Assembly: GCF_004519305.1 (NCBI RefSeq)
Contig: NZ_SOZA01000011.1
Coordinates: 83,260 to 147,259, forward strand
Direction: 5' to 3'
Length of the DNA: 64,000 bases
Source: Pseudomonas sp. RIT623
Lineage (GTDB): Bacteria; Pseudomonadota; Gammaproteobacteria; Pseudomonadales; Pseudomonadaceae
The notes beneath the pieces are model-generated. The model was not told where the DNA came from and searched no databases. It saw only the letters and a program-made list of their open reading frames with translations. Positions 10,399-20,456 of the stretch are shown here, one piece after another. A program made the position numbers and the translations under genes. Positions within the stretch are counted from its first letter, which is position 1; the number at the start of each line of letters is the position of its first letter.

Positions 10399-13300
10399 AT
10401 GTCAATCGCGACACTTCCTCTCTTCGACTTCAAGGCGGTGGTTGCCCGGCAGTTCGCCGACCGACCCAGGCTGCGACAGGTGCTGGGCGAGCAACTGCTG
10501 GCGCTGCTGGTCAGAAAACACCCCATTCTGGCGCGAGTGACGCCGACGCTCGCTTCGGCGGATGCCTTGGAGTTGTTGATCCCTGACCCGCACAGGCAGT
10601 CCTGGCAAAGAAAACCGCTGCTCGATGTGGCCGTGCAGGCCGCGCTGGACGGCACCGCGCTGAGCCTCGATCCGGTCGGCGGGCGCCACTTCGGCTTGGC
10701 GCTAGCTGAGCCGTACCGATTCCCGGGGGCTTCGGATCGTTTCGAGTACCACCAGATCGACGCGTCCGATGCCGAACTAGACGAGCTGCTCTTGGCGCTC
10801 TCCGACTATTGGCGTCAGGCGCAGGTGGATTATTGGCGCGCCGCTGGCCCGTCCGGTGTCAGTCGCGACCGCTGGTTGCAATTGGTGCTGAAGATGGCCC
10901 TGTTGCGCAACTTGCCGCTGCAGGGGCTGGATACTTATCAGCAAGCCTGCGTGCATGGGTTGCTTGGCCCGATCGCCAAGCGTCCGTCGGTCTTCGCGGT
11001 GAACGTGCAGATGACGTCCAAGGGCCAGCACTTCAACGAACAGCAGGCGTGCCTGCTGGTGACCGGGGAATGGGATGAGCAGCAGGTGATCCTGTGGTGT
11101 TCGCCATCGAGCGTGGTCAGGGCCTTCGACTCGCTCGGCGATTTTGCCACGGCGCTGCGTGACGAGTTGGCCGGTCGCCATCGCTTCGATGAGATGACCT
11201 GGCATCGTCAGGAGCTGGAGGGCGATGTGTTCGCCCAGCAGGCGGCACTGATGCTGGAGGCCATGTTTGCGCGGTCGCAGCAGGTTGCTGGCCGGGTGCA
11301 GGAAGGGGCGTCTGAGAAAAACCGCGTGATCGATGCCTTGAGCGATCCCGCGCAATGGTTCATCGACGGTTATTACCTCGCCCCGCCCCGCCAGGCCGTG
11401 CTGCCGCCGGGTGTGGCCAGGGCTGGCGTGGCCAGCAGTTTTGCCTACCAGGATGCGCTGTTCGCGCTGGCGCTGGACCAGGCCGTCTCGCAGGGGGCAC
11501 GGGCGTTGGACGGCATTGAGGATTTGCGCAGCTATACCCGTAAGCAGTTGCGTCAGGCCATGCTGGAGGATCATCCGCTCGATGCCAACTACCAGTCGGA
11601 TGACCTGATCCTCGAGCTTAAAAGCGCCGAGGGCGTGCCCGGAGGGGCCGCCACGGGGGCGGGCGGTGGCGAGCCGCTGGTGCCGCTTGCCGGCAAGTCG
11701 CTGACGGACTTCGCCATCGGCAACCTGGGGTCGTTGCAGGGCGCGCTCATCACGGCGGTCCAGCACCGCGATGGCCAGCTGATCATGCCGTGGTTGACCG
11801 CCGATTACTTGCGGGCGCTGGTCCAGCGCGTCGATATCGGTGGCCGATATCCCGCTTACGTGGCGCGGTCAATGGACGCGCAGCAAGGGCGCGCACAGCG
11901 TGTCGAGCACTTCGCCAGGGAGTGGCGCCAGGCGCTGCTGTTCAGCGCGCTGGCGGCAAGGCTCGACGGCAAGCTCAGCGAGGCTGGGCTGCAGATTGTC
12001 ACCGACTATGTGCGCGGCTTGGCCGATACGACTACCTCGCTGATGCCGCTGGCTTACACCGAGGTGGGACCATCATCGCGCCATGACACCGTGCATGGCA
12101 TGTATGTGCTGAGCTGCATCGCACCTGCGCGGGTGATCCTTTATCGGCCACTATACGGCCACGAGGCTGTGCGGGAGTTCAGCGACCTGGAGGCGCTCGG
12201 TAGTTCGATTCGTCAGTCGTCCACCTTGCGCGCCAGCGTTCTGCAATGGCTGGACGAGGATGCGCGCACGCATTACCACGGCGATCTCAGCGGCGATACC
12301 CTCCTGGTGCACGCTGGCATCGACCCTGGCCTGCTGCCCGAGCCGGCGCAGTTGGCTCAGCGCTTCTGGCACATCGATGTCGACAGCAAGCTGTACAACG
12401 CCAATCGTGACTGGTTGGTAGCCATCGCCGAACAAGCGACGACCTCCACGGCGCAAAGCCGTTGGCGGATGTTCGAACAGGTAGCCTGGCTGTTGTTCCA
12501 GACTGCAGCGCCGCTGTTGCGGGGGCCGGTCGCGGTGGTGGCATGGTTGACACAATCGGTCATGGCGTTTTCGAGCGATGTGTCGGCATTGCTCGAAGGT
12601 ACTGCGTTTGATGCATCGCAAGCGGTGGTGGACCTGGTACTCAATGTCGGCATGGTCTTGCTGCATAAGCAACTACCTGGGGTGACGTCCACGCTGCCTG
12701 AGCCTGTGGCTGGGTTTGACTACGCCTTGCACGGCTACTCGCAGGGCCGCGAAGCAAGCGTGGAGCCGACCCAAGGCAAAGTCGGTTTGCCGGGCGCGGT
12801 AGTGGATACGCAATTGGATTTTTCCTGGCGTGGTAACGCCGGCTTCAACTGGCTCGATCCGCAGCGGCGCCAGGCTGTTCGCCAGTTGCGTGTGAGCGTG
12901 AACCTCGAAGGTATCGCGCCGTTGGGCGCGGGGGAGGCGAGCGGGCTCTATCCAGTTGATGGGCGGCTGTATGCGGTAATGGCCAATGATGTCTATCCGG
13001 TGACGGTACTCGACGGCGAAGTACGCCTCCTCGATGCGCAGGGTGCGCCGCAGGCATGGATCACCCAGCAGGATGGTGCTTGGCGTATCGACGCCTCGAT
13101 GAGGCTGGCAGGAGGAGGGCCCAAAACCCGTCTCGCGCTCAAGCAGCAGGAGAACCAGCGCCTGATCGTGGCACTGAAGGACGAAGAGAAAAGACTCATT
13201 ACCGAATTGCTCGGACTGGATCGGGAGTTCGCCAGGCATCGCGATTTCTACACCCGGGCGACTGCGGACTTGAGAGCGCTGCAAGCTATCGAGCCCAGGG

Positions 13301-15030
13301 AGGCGCACGTCGAACAACGCTTGCAGCTCCAGCAGAGAATACAGCATCAGGCCAAGTTGCGAGTTGTCGAGGACTTGAGGGGGCTGGTCGAGAAGGGCCT
13401 CGCGCAGGACAAGGTGGTTTCGCGCCTTGAGTCGATGAGGCTGACTGACCCCATGCTGCCGGAGGCGATCAGGCTGCAGCGCAATGCCACGCGTGAGGAG
13501 CTGCTTTCGCGTTGTGAGATCTACTACAACGAGCTGACTACCTTGATCAACGATGTGGACGTGCAAGCGTTGAGCGATGCCATGGCGATCCTTCCTGATT
13601 CGTCGGAAGAGATCCAGTATTACCAGGACTTTTATACACAGCTGGAGCGAGTCATTGGTTGGGAGGGCGAGTTGATCAGCCTGTCTGTTGAGTATGACCA
13701 GCTATTGGAGGATACCCTGCGCGATGATTCTATCCTCTTCCAGCCAGGCGCCAATGGCAGGCCAGCCGATAAGCAAAGGCAATTGCAGAACGTCATCGAG
13801 CAGCGCCGTTTGACCGCCACCGAACTGGCCTTCAGGCGCTTGACGGATCTCGCCGAGGCGAGTCTGAATCGTCTGGCGAGCGTTGATGAGAGCACCTTGG
13901 AGGCATATGCGCAGTACTTGTCCGGGCCTGAGCTGGTCAGCGCGGGAGCCGCCCATGGGGATCTGGCGGGGAGCGGCGTGACCCTAAACGAACGCATCGA
14001 TATTCTCACGGGGGTGCTGGAGTCCTATGCCCAGGCCGAGGTCATGAGCCAATACCTGTCCAGTCTGGGAGGGGATGCAATTCGCCCACCCCGATTGCAG
14101 GACTATCGCAAGGCGCTTCGAGCGTTGATAGACAGCGCCGAGGACGCGTTGGGGCAAGCCGTTCGCGAGCAACAACTGGCTGAAACAGCGCCGCCTCGTC
14201 CGGCTGTATACGCGATGCGTGGCGGCAAGCGACGGGTAGTCAGGACTCAGCGTGGCAAGAGCATCGTCGGTGAGCACCGACAATTGGATGGCGAGGATGT
14301 CGTGCAGCAGATGGACTCGCGCAACTCGGTGCTTAAAACGTTTCGTCGCCAGGGGGAGGAGTGGGTCGAGGACGTTACCCTCCGTGATTCGCAACCTGCG
14401 CCAGTCGTCGACACTGGCAGGCTGGGAAAGCAGGGGCGCAAGCTGGTCGGGCAGATCGAGTCGGTGGTCAAGTTGGCCAAGCAGTATGTCAAGACCGACG
14501 AGCCCAACGGGTTGTCCACTATCATCGACGAGCATATCGACAAGCTCCGGGACGTGCTGGGGGGCCTGCCGGATGACGCTGAGTACGTTGAGCTGCGCGA
14601 AGCGCTGGAGGCTGGAATCAACCGTTTGGACTCGTCTCGTCAAGACCTGCTCGAGGCCCTGTACCTGACGACGAGCCACCCGAATGCCGAGAGCCTGCGC
14701 TACCTGCTGGGGCGTGATCAGGTGACCGTTGTCCGCGTGCCTGGGCGCACGCCGCTCAAGGCGGATGATTATCTGGATGTCTACGAGATCCGGCGCAAGC
14801 CCAGAAAAGAGGGGCGTCCTGGGGGCGGCTTATGGGAGGCGCACTTCCACTACCCGGCGGCGGATACCCCCAGGCGGCAGTTCAGCAAGGGGCATATCAA
14901 GCTCTGGGCCGAGCGCAAGCTGGGGCGGGAGGCCCAGTTGCGCGCGGCGCTCGCGCGCAATGAGTTGCTGCCGATCTATCGCGGCAATGTACAACTTGCC
15001 CAGGTGGACGGCCTGATCCCGTTCGATTGA
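10399..15030 (+). CDS. Giant dermonecrotic-toxin-like protein (DUF6543-type), no leucine-rich repeats
   Basis: 1543 residues from the ATG at 10399, which has GGAG 9 bases upstream; in-frame ATGs at 10339 and 10384 are less well placed. I recognise the family (Pseudomonas dermonecrotic-toxin-domain proteins) but not a proven function. Visible parts: helical N-terminal half (about 1-680); a hydrophobic stretch about 690-735 (AWLLFQTAAPLLRGPVAVVA) that could be membrane-interacting; a beta-rich module about 810-915 (SGLYPVDGRLYAVMANDVYP); a long coiled coil about 910-1000; a helical region; and a C-terminal module about 1455-1510 (DYLDVYEIRRKP; LWEAHFHYP). No signal peptide is seen. It sits alone between betT and yibQ, with only 4 bases between its stop and the convergent yibQ stop, and no immunity or chaperone gene beside it. 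Toxin activity is inference. Confidence 0.75.
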   Translation: MSIATLPLFDFKAVVARQFADRPRLRQVLGEQLLALLVRKHPILARVTPTLASADALELLIPDPHRQSWQRKPLLDVAVQAALDGTALSLDPVGGRHFGLALAEPYRFPGASDRFEYHQIDASDAELDELLLALSDYWRQAQVDYWRAAGPSGVSRDRWLQLVLKMALLRNLPLQGLDTYQQACVHGLLGPIAKRPSVFAVNVQMTSKGQHFNEQQACLLVTGEWDEQQVILWCSPSSVVRAFDSLGDFATALRDELAGRHRFDEMTWHRQELEGDVFAQQAALMLEAMFARSQQVAGRVQEGASEKNRVIDALSDPAQWFIDGYYLAPPRQAVLPPGVARAGVASSFAYQDALFALALDQAVSQGARALDGIEDLRSYTRKQLRQAMLEDHPLDANYQSDDLILELKSAEGVPGGAATGAGGGEPLVPLAGKSLTDFAIGNLGSLQGALITAVQHRDGQLIMPWLTADYLRALVQRVDIGGRYPAYVARSMDAQQGRAQRVEHFAREWRQALLFSALAARLDGKLSEAGLQIVTDYVRGLADTTTSLMPLAYTEVGPSSRHDTVHGMYVLSCIAPARVILYRPLYGHEAVREFSDLEALGSSIRQSSTLRASVLQWLDEDARTHYHGDLSGDTLLVHAGIDPGLLPEPAQLAQRFWHIDVDSKLYNANRDWLVAIAEQATTSTAQSRWRMFEQVAWLLFQTAAPLLRGPVAVVAWLTQSVMAFSSDVSALLEGTAFDASQAVVDLVLNVGMVLLHKQLPGVTSTLPEPVAGFDYALHGYSQGREASVEPTQGKVGLPGAVVDTQLDFSWRGNAGFNWLDPQRRQAVRQLRVSVNLEGIAPLGAGEASGLYPVDGRLYAVMANDVYPVTVLDGEVRLLDAQGAPQAWITQQDGAWRIDASMRLAGGGPKTRLALKQQENQRLIVALKDEEKRLITELLGLDREFARHRDFYTRATADLRALQAIEPREAHVEQRLQLQQRIQHQAKLRVVEDLRGLVEKGLAQDKVVSRLESMRLTDPMLPEAIRLQRNATREELLSRCEIYYNELTTLINDVDVQALSDAMAILPDSSEEIQYYQDFYTQLERVIGWEGELISLSVEYDQLLEDTLRDDSILFQPGANGRPADKQRQLQNVIEQRRLTATELAFRRLTDLAEASLNRLASVDESTLEAYAQYLSGPELVSAGAAHGDLAGSGVTLNERIDILTGVLESYAQAEVMSQYLSSLGGDAIRPPRLQDYRKALRALIDSAEDALGQAVREQQLAETAPPRPAVYAMRGGKRRVVRTQRGKSIVGEHRQLDGEDVVQQMDSRNSVLKTFRRQGEEWVEDVTLRDSQPAPVVDTGRLGKQGRKLVGQIESVVKLAKQYVKTDEPNGLSTIIDEHIDKLRDVLGGLPDDAEYVELREALEAGINRLDSSRQDLLEALYLTTSHPNAESLRYLLGRDQVTVVRVPGRTPLKADDYLDVYEIRRKPRKEGRPGGGLWEAHFHYPAADTPRRQFSKGHIKLWAERKLGREAQLRAALARNELLPIYRGNVQLAQVDGLIPFD

Positions 15031-15034
15031 TGCC

Positions 15035-15802
15035 TCAGCGGTTGCTGTAGACCCCATGCCTGCCATGAGCGGGCATGGCCTGGTTGCCACGTTCGGCGAT
15101 CATCTGGCGCAGGCTGATCAGTTCGACCCCCTGGCCCTTGAGCCGGGGGATCTCGCGTTCCAGTACTTCCAGCGTCTGCGGGTAGGGGTGTCCGATCAGT
15201 ACCGCCGAGCCTTGCTTGCGCGCCAGCTCGATGCCTTTGCGCAACTGCCCGGCAATGGCTTCGGTGGTGCGCTCGTCATCGAGGAACACGTCCCGCGAGA
15301 CATGCGCCAGTCCCCGTGCCTGGGCCTCGGCTGCTGCCACGGTGGCCGCGCTGGTACGGCTGTCGACGAAGAACAGATGACGCCGTTGCAGATCCCCCAT
15401 CAACCAGCTCATGGGTTCGCGCTGCGCCGTCATGCGGCTGCCCATGTGGTTGTTGATGCCCGCGGCATAGGGCACCTTGGCCAGGGCATGGTCCAGGCGT
15501 CGAGCCAGTTCCTCGATGGCGATGCCTGGATGCCAGGCATAGGGCCCGGTAGCCGGGTCCATGGGCATGTGCAGGATCACCGTGCGCCCGGCCTTGTGGG
15601 CCTGGCGGGCGAAGTCGGTGGCGTGCGGGGTGTCGGGCATGATCGCCATCGTCACCGGTCCGGGCAGGGCGAGGGTGCGGCTGTCGCGTGCGCTGCTCTG
15701 GCCGAGGTCGTCGATGATGATGCTCATGTAGGCCTTGCCGGCAGGTGCCGCGTGCGCGACACCGGCCAACAGGCAGAACAGCAGGGACAGCAGATAACGC
15801 AT
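15035..15802 (-). CDS. yibQ: Divergent polysaccharide deacetylase family protein YibQ
   Basis: 255 residues with a signal peptide (MRYLLSLLFCLLAGVAHAAP), so probably periplasmic. The NodB-like fold of the divergent deacetylase family is recognisable in SIIIDDLGQS, HMPMDP, INNHMGSRMT and LIGHPYPQTL, which carry the Asp/His residues expected at the metal site. The substrate is unknown. It lies 8 bases after ctpA in the order gpmI-envC-ctpA-yibQ, a neighbourhood close to the E. coli gpmM-envC-yibQ group, pointing to a cell-wall role. The start lacks a strong ribosome-binding site, consistent with translation coupled to ctpA. Confidence 0.88.
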   Translation of the reverse strand: MRYLLSLLFCLLAGVAHAAPAGKAYMSIIIDDLGQSSARDSRTLALPGPVTMAIMPDTPHATDFARQAHKAGRTVILHMPMDPATGPYAWHPGIAIEELARRLDHALAKVPYAAGINNHMGSRMTAQREPMSWLMGDLQRRHLFFVDSRTSAATVAAAEAQARGLAHVSRDVFLDDERTTEAIAGQLRKGIELARKQGSAVLIGHPYPQTLEVLEREIPRLKGQGVELISLRQMIAERGNQAMPAHGRHGVYSNR

Positions 15803-15810
15803 GGGAGGCT

Positions 15811-17142
15811 TCAGTCACCCTTGGTGATGTTCAGGCCCTTGAGCAGGCTGAGGGCCTGGCTGAGCTGGAAGTCGTTGTCTTGCGGCCGGTCCTTGCGCTT
15901 GGCGCTGCCGCTCGGGCGGTCGGCGCCACCGTTGCCGTTGCCCAGGTGGCCCTGCAGGTCGGCTTCCTTGAAGTTGTCGGTGTCGGCCTCGGCGGTGAGC
16001 TTGGCCGGGCGCACCTCGATGTCCGGAACGATGCCCTGGGCCTGGATCGAGCGGCCGTTGGGGGTGAAGTACAGCGCGGTGGTGAGCTTGAGCGCGCGGT
16101 CGTTGGCCAGTGGCAGCACGGTCTGCACCGAGCCCTTGCCGAAGCTGTCGGTGCCCATCAGCACGGCGCGTTTCTGGTCTTGCAGGGCGCCGGCGACGAT
16201 TTCCGAGGCCGAGGCGCTGCCGCCGTTGATCAGCACCACCAATGGCACGCCCGCGCTGGCGTCGGCCGGGTCGGCGGAGTAGCGCAGTTCGGAGTTGGCG
16301 ATACGGCCCTTGGTGTAGACGATCAGGCCCTTGGTCAGGAAGTGGTCGGCCACTTCCACCGCCGATTGCAGCACGCCGCCGGGGTTGTTGCGCAGGTCGA
16401 GGACCACGCCGCGCAGCTTCTTGCCGTTGTCCTTGCGCAGCTTGGCCAGGGCCTTGCCTACCTCGTCGCCAGTCTTGACCTGGAACTGGGTGATGCGGAT
16501 GTAGCCGTAGTCGTTTTCCAGCAGTTGGCTCTTGACGCTCTTGACCTGGATCACTGCGCGGGCCAGCGTGACGTCGAACGGCGTGCCGCCATCGCGGACC
16601 AGGGTCAGGGTGATCTTCTCGCCGATCTTGCCGCGCATCTTGTCCACGGCTTCGGTCATGCTCTGGCCGCGGGTCGGCGCGCCGTTGATCTTGACGATCA
16701 GGTCGCCGGCCTCGATGCCGGCGCGCGAGGCAGGCGTGTCGTCGATGGGCGAGACCACTTTGACGAAGCCGTCTTCCATCCCGACCTCTATGCCCAGGCC
16801 ACCGAACTCACCGCTGGTGCTTTCCTGCAGCTCCTGGAAGTCCTCGGGGCCGAGGTAGGCCGAGTGCGGATCGAGGTTGCTGAGCATGCCCTTGATGGCG
16901 TTTTCCAGCAGGGTCTTGTCATCCACCGGCTCGACATAGGCGGCCTTGATGCGGTCCATGACCTCGGCGAAGGTGCGCAGCTCGTCCAGCGGCAGCGGCG
17001 CCTTGGCGGTCACCTCGGTGGCCGGCACCGCGGCGGGCTTGGCCGCCATCGGCTTGGCCGGCTCGGCGGCAACGGCCAGGGGCGCGCCGACGACCAGGGC
17101 GATGGTCAGGGCCAGCTGGGTGAGGCGGGGCGAGTGCAGCAT
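15811..17142 (-). CDS. ctpA: Carboxy-terminal processing protease (S41 family)
   Basis: Periplasmic serine protease with an internal PDZ domain, 443 residues. I chose the ATG at 17142 because AGGAG precedes it and the signal peptide (LTQLALTIALVVGAPLAVAA) then sits at the N terminus. The PDZ domain spans about 95-180 (GGLGIEVGMEDGFVKVVSPI). The catalytic Ser/Lys dyad is visible in LINGGSASASEIVAGALQ and GTDSFGKGSVQTVLPL. The C-terminal 60 residues are polar. In P. aeruginosa CtpA with its partner LbcA degrades cell-wall hydrolases, which fits the adjacent envC-like gene; that link is family knowledge and not shown here. Confidence 0.93.
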   Translation of the reverse strand: MLHSPRLTQLALTIALVVGAPLAVAAEPAKPMAAKPAAVPATEVTAKAPLPLDELRTFAEVMDRIKAAYVEPVDDKTLLENAIKGMLSNLDPHSAYLGPEDFQELQESTSGEFGGLGIEVGMEDGFVKVVSPIDDTPASRAGIEAGDLIVKINGAPTRGQSMTEAVDKMRGKIGEKITLTLVRDGGTPFDVTLARAVIQVKSVKSQLLENDYGYIRITQFQVKTGDEVGKALAKLRKDNGKKLRGVVLDLRNNPGGVLQSAVEVADHFLTKGLIVYTKGRIANSELRYSADPADASAGVPLVVLINGGSASASEIVAGALQDQKRAVLMGTDSFGKGSVQTVLPLANDRALKLTTALYFTPNGRSIQAQGIVPDIEVRPAKLTAEADTDNFKEADLQGHLGNGNGGADRPSGSAKRKDRPQDNDFQLSQALSLLKGLNITKGD

Positions 17143-17229
17143 GTCGAACGAACTCCTGATCCTGTTGGTGCTCCTGTTGGGAGCATCGGCGCCGCCGTTT
17201 CGTGGGTGGCGCCGTAAAAGTAGCATTAA

Positions 17230-18528
17230 CTAGCCTCGGCACCATTGCGCGGGGTCGCTGGGCCGGCCTTGCTGGCGAATCGCGAAGTACAGCCCGGCGC
17301 TGTCCTGGCCGCCGCTGTCGCCGACAGTGGAGATCGCCTCGCCGGCCTTGACGATGTCGCCGGCGCTCTTGAGCAGGCTCTGGTTGTGGCCGTACAGGCT
17401 CAGGTAACCGTTGCCATGGTCGAGGATGACCAGAAGTCCGGCGCCGCGCAACCAGTCGGCGAACACCACGCGCCCGCCATGCACAGCGCGCACCTGGGTG
17501 CCGGCGCTGGCGCCGATCATCACCCCGTCCCACTTGGCCCGGGCATCGCTGCCGCGGGCGTCACCGAAGCGTGCCAGCAATCGACCATTGACCGGCCATG
17601 GAAGTTTGCCCCGGGCTGCAGAAAAAGCGCCGCCATAGCTGGCGCCGTCGCTGGAAACCACCGGGCCCAGGGTGGTGCGGGCTTTTTTCGGGGCTTCTTC
17701 GGGGGCATTGTCACGGGCGGCGGCCAGGGCCTGGGCCTTGCGTCGCTGTTCTTCTTCCTGCTTGGCCAGCAGGGCGCGCTGGCGGGCTTCCTCGGCTTCG
17801 CGGGCCTGGCGGGCTAGGGTTTCCTCGATGGTCTTGAGCACCTTGCTCAGGTCGGCCTGGTCCTGCTCGCGGCTTTGCAGCCTCTGGTCGCGTGCTTTCA
17901 TGTCGTTGTTGAGCTTGGCCAGCACTTGTTGGCGCTTGTCGCGCTCGGCGACCAGGGCCTGGCGGCGATTGTCGAGATCGGCGCGCTGGGTCAGCAGTTG
18001 TTCCTGCTGGCGGCCGATGTCCTGCTCGACGTTTGCCAGCTGGCGCAGCGTTTCGTTGAAGGCGCGCAACTGCGCCAGGCGCGCCTGGCTCAGGTAGTCG
18101 TAGTAGGTCAGGGTGCGGGCGAATTTCTCGGGGTTCTGCTGGTTGAGCAGCAGCTTGAGGTATTCCTCGCGACCGTTGTTCTGGTAGGCCGAACGGGCCT
18201 GGATGGCAATCAGGCGTTGCTGTTCAACGCGGGCGCTCTGGAGTTTTTTTTTCTCGTGATCAAGGCGCTCCAGCTCGCCCTCGGTCTTTTTTAATTCTTT
18301 TTGCAGTGCCTCCACCTGTTTTTCGAGGTTGCCGATATCGGTCTCGGTGGACTTGAGGTCTTTCTGTACGCCGGCTTTTTCCTCCTGGAGCTTGCCCAGC
18401 ATTTTTTTCAGCTCGGCGATGTCCTGGCGGGTGGCGTCCAGCTGTTGCTGGGTCTGTGCGCGCTCATCGGCGGCGAAGGCCGGGGTGAGCAGGCATGACA
18501 GGGCGAGTAGGATGAGGGCGCGGAGCAT
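17230..18528 (-). CDS. envC: EnvC-like murein hydrolase activator
   Basis: 432-residue periplasmic protein: signal peptide (MLRALILLALSCLLTPAFAA), a long coiled coil (about 20-265) and a C-terminal LytM/M23-like domain (about 310-432). The zinc ligands are degenerate: the region that is normally H-x-G-x-D reads KWDGVMIG, and the terminal HxH motif is replaced by GLYFAIR. It is therefore probably an activator of amidases, like E. coli EnvC, and not itself a hydrolase. The ATG at 18528 gives a clean signal peptide; the upstream 44 codons of the open frame are rejected. It lies between ctpA and gpmI. Confidence 0.9.
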   Translation of the reverse strand: MLRALILLALSCLLTPAFAADERAQTQQQLDATRQDIAELKKMLGKLQEEKAGVQKDLKSTETDIGNLEKQVEALQKELKKTEGELERLDHEKKKLQSARVEQQRLIAIQARSAYQNNGREEYLKLLLNQQNPEKFARTLTYYDYLSQARLAQLRAFNETLRQLANVEQDIGRQQEQLLTQRADLDNRRQALVAERDKRQQVLAKLNNDMKARDQRLQSREQDQADLSKVLKTIEETLARQAREAEEARQRALLAKQEEEQRRKAQALAAARDNAPEEAPKKARTTLGPVVSSDGASYGGAFSAARGKLPWPVNGRLLARFGDARGSDARAKWDGVMIGASAGTQVRAVHGGRVVFADWLRGAGLLVILDHGNGYLSLYGHNQSLLKSAGDIVKAGEAISTVGDSGGQDSAGLYFAIRQQGRPSDPAQWCRG

Positions 18529-18582
18529 GGGGTTGGGCGTACCAGGGATGGAGACTGGCCTAGTATGCCCGCCCGGGCCTGC

Positions 18583-18622
18583 AAAAAAAACGCCTCGCGG
18601 CGTGTGTGGCGAGGCGTTTGTC
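18583..18622 (-). terminator. Terminator of gpmI
   Basis: On the minus strand a stem CAAACGCCTCGC/GCGAGGCGTTT is followed by an eight-T run (plus strand AAAAAAAA at 18583-18590). It lies between gpmI and envC and reads in the gpmI direction. Confidence 0.75.
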
Positions 18623-18649
18623 TGGAATCCAGGTGTTTTAGCGCTACCG

Positions 18650-18704
18650 TTCGCCGGCAAGCCGGCTCCTACGAGGCTTCTGTAGGAGCCGGCTTGCCGG
18701 CGAA
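18650..18704. repeat. Inverted REP pair (REPIN-like)
   Basis: Two 23-base REP arms, TTCGCCGGCAAGCCGGCTCCTAC (18650-18672) and its exact inverse (18682-18704), are separated by 9 bases. They lie just after the gpmI stop and could fold into a long hairpin in RNA. Confidence 0.85.
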
Positions 18705-18714
18705 CAGGTCTCGA

Positions 18715-20250
18715 TCAGGCATCAACCAGGATCGAGGTCCCGGTCATCTCTGCCGGTTTTTCCAGCCCCATCAGCTTGAGCATGGTCGGCGCCACGTCGG
18801 CCAGCACGCCGCCGTCACGCACCTTGACCTTGCGCTTGCCGACATAGATGAACGGTACCGGTTCGGTGGTGTGCGCGGTATGCGCCTGGCCGGTGCATTC
18901 GTCCTCCATCTGTTCGACGTTGCCATGGTCGGCGGTGATCAGTGCTTCGCCGCCGACCTTGTCCAGCGCCTCGACGATGCGCCCGACACAGCCATCCAGG
19001 GCCTCCACGGCCTTGACCGCGGCGTCGAACACGCCGGTGTGGCCGACCATGTCGCCGTTGGCATAGTTGACCACGATCACGTCAAAGCGCTGCTGCTCGA
19101 TGGCTTCGACTATGCGGTCGGTAACTTCCGGCGCGCTCATTTCCGGCTGTAGGTCGTAGGTGGCGACCTTTGGCGATGGGATCAGGATGCGCTCTTCGCC
19201 TTCGAACGGTTCTTCGCGCCCGCCGGAGAAGAAGAAGGTGACATGGGCGTATTTCTCGGTTTCGGCGATGCGCAGCTGGGTCTTGCCGTTTTTCGCCAGG
19301 TATTCGCCGAGTACGTTGTGCAGGCTGGCCGGGGCGAAGGCAGCGGGGGCGGGGATCTTCGCCGAGTACTGGGTCAGGCCGATGTAGGCCGCCAGCTTGG
19401 GCAGGCGCGCGCGCGGGAACTCGTTGAACTCGGGCTCGACGAACACGCGCGACAGTTCGCGGGCGCGGTCGGCGCGGAAGTTCATGAAGATCACCGCATC
19501 GCCGTCTTCGACCTTCACCGCCTCGCCGATGCGCGTGGCTTTGACGAACTCGTCGCTCTCATCGCGGGCGTAGGCGGCCTCAAGGCCGGCCACGGCGTTC
19601 GGCGCGGTGTATTCGGCGGCGCTGTCGACGATCAGGTCGTAGGCGGCTTGCACGCGGTCCCAGCGGTTGTCGCGGTCCATCGCGTAATAGCGGCCGATCA
19701 GGCTGGCGATGCGGCCTTTGCCCAGCTTGGCGAAGGTGGCGTCGAGCAGTTCGATGGACGACTGGGCGCTGCGTGGCGGAGTGTCGCGGCCATCGAGGAA
19801 GGCGTGCAGGTAGATCTTCTCGGCGCCACGCTGGGCGGCCAGTTCGGCCATGGCGATCAGGTGGTCCTGGTGGCTGTGCACGCCGCCGTCGGAGAGCAGG
19901 CCAAGGATGTGCACGGCCTTGCCGGCGGCGGCAGCCTTGTCCACTGCGCTGGTGAGCACCGGGTTTTCGAAGAACTCGCCGTCACGGATGGCCTTGGTCA
20001 CCCGGGTGAAGTCCTGGTACACCACGCGGCCGGCGCCGAGGTTCATGTGACCGACTTCCGAGTTGCCCATCTGCCCGTCGGGCAGCCCCACGTCCATGCC
20101 GGAACCGGAGATCAGGCCATGCGGCTGGGTGGCGCGCAGGCGGTCGTAGACCGGTGTGTTGGCGGAGTAGATGGCGTTGTATTCGGGGCTTTCGCTGTGA
20201 CCGAAGCCATCCAGGATGATCAGGACCAGGGGTTTAGGCGTGCTCGTCAT
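18715..20250 (-). CDS. gpmI: 2,3-bisphosphoglycerate-independent phosphoglycerate mutase
   Basis: Glycolytic/gluconeogenic enzyme interconverting 3- and 2-phosphoglycerate with two Mn2+ ions. 511 residues from the ATG at 20250; a TTG immediately upstream also opens the frame but adds only one residue. Motifs: [13 protein letters not shown] (metal ligand Asp), [17 protein letters not shown] with the phosphorylated Ser near 64, the phosphatase-like [12 protein letters not shown] and [11 protein letters not shown]. It is transcribed away from the rhodanese-grxC-secB group. Confidence 0.97.
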   Translation of the reverse strand: MTSTPKPLVLIILDGFGHSESPEYNAIYSANTPVYDRLRATQPHGLISGSGMDVGLPDGQMGNSEVGHMNLGAGRVVYQDFTRVTKAIRDGEFFENPVLTSAVDKAAAAGKAVHILGLLSDGGVHSHQDHLIAMAELAAQRGAEKIYLHAFLDGRDTPPRSAQSSIELLDATFAKLGKGRIASLIGRYYAMDRDNRWDRVQAAYDLIVDSAAEYTAPNAVAGLEAAYARDESDEFVKATRIGEAVKVEDGDAVIFMNFRADRARELSRVFVEPEFNEFPRARLPKLAAYIGLTQYSAKIPAPAAFAPASLHNVLGEYLAKNGKTQLRIAETEKYAHVTFFFSGGREEPFEGEERILIPSPKVATYDLQPEMSAPEVTDRIVEAIEQQRFDVIVVNYANGDMVGHTGVFDAAVKAVEALDGCVGRIVEALDKVGGEALITADHGNVEQMEDECTGQAHTAHTTEPVPFIYVGKRKVKVRDGGVLADVAPTMLKLMGLEKPAEMTGTSILVDA

Positions 20251-20395
20251 CAATCAAACTCACGGTTGTTCAAAGATGATAAAGACACGCATTTTAGGGC
20301 AAATACGCCAGCGGCGGCGAATATTCCTCCCTTTGCCTGACCGGCGCACTCGGCTATGTGCCATCCAGCCCGGTTTGCCGGTGGCCCGGTGGGCT

Positions 20396-20423
20396 TTGGC
20401 GGTCATGGGGGGCTGTGTATACT
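20396..20423 (+). promoter_or_regulatory. Candidate sigma-70 promoter for rhodanese-grxC-secB
   Basis: TTGGCG (20396-20401), a 16-base spacer and TATACT (20418-20423), 33 bases ahead of the rhodanese ATG. It lies in the divergent gap with gpmI. Confidence 0.5.
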
Positions 20424-20456
20424 GGCCGCCATTTTCAATCGCCTGGAACACCCCCG

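Noticed and set aside
10399..15030. Polymorphic toxin with a cognate immunity gene
   Set aside because: No small downstream gene exists; the convergent yibQ stop is 4 bases away and the upstream gene is betT.
17230..18528. Active M23 peptidase for the EnvC-like protein
   Set aside because: The zinc-ligand motifs are degenerate (KWDG and GLYFAIR), so an activator role is more likely.
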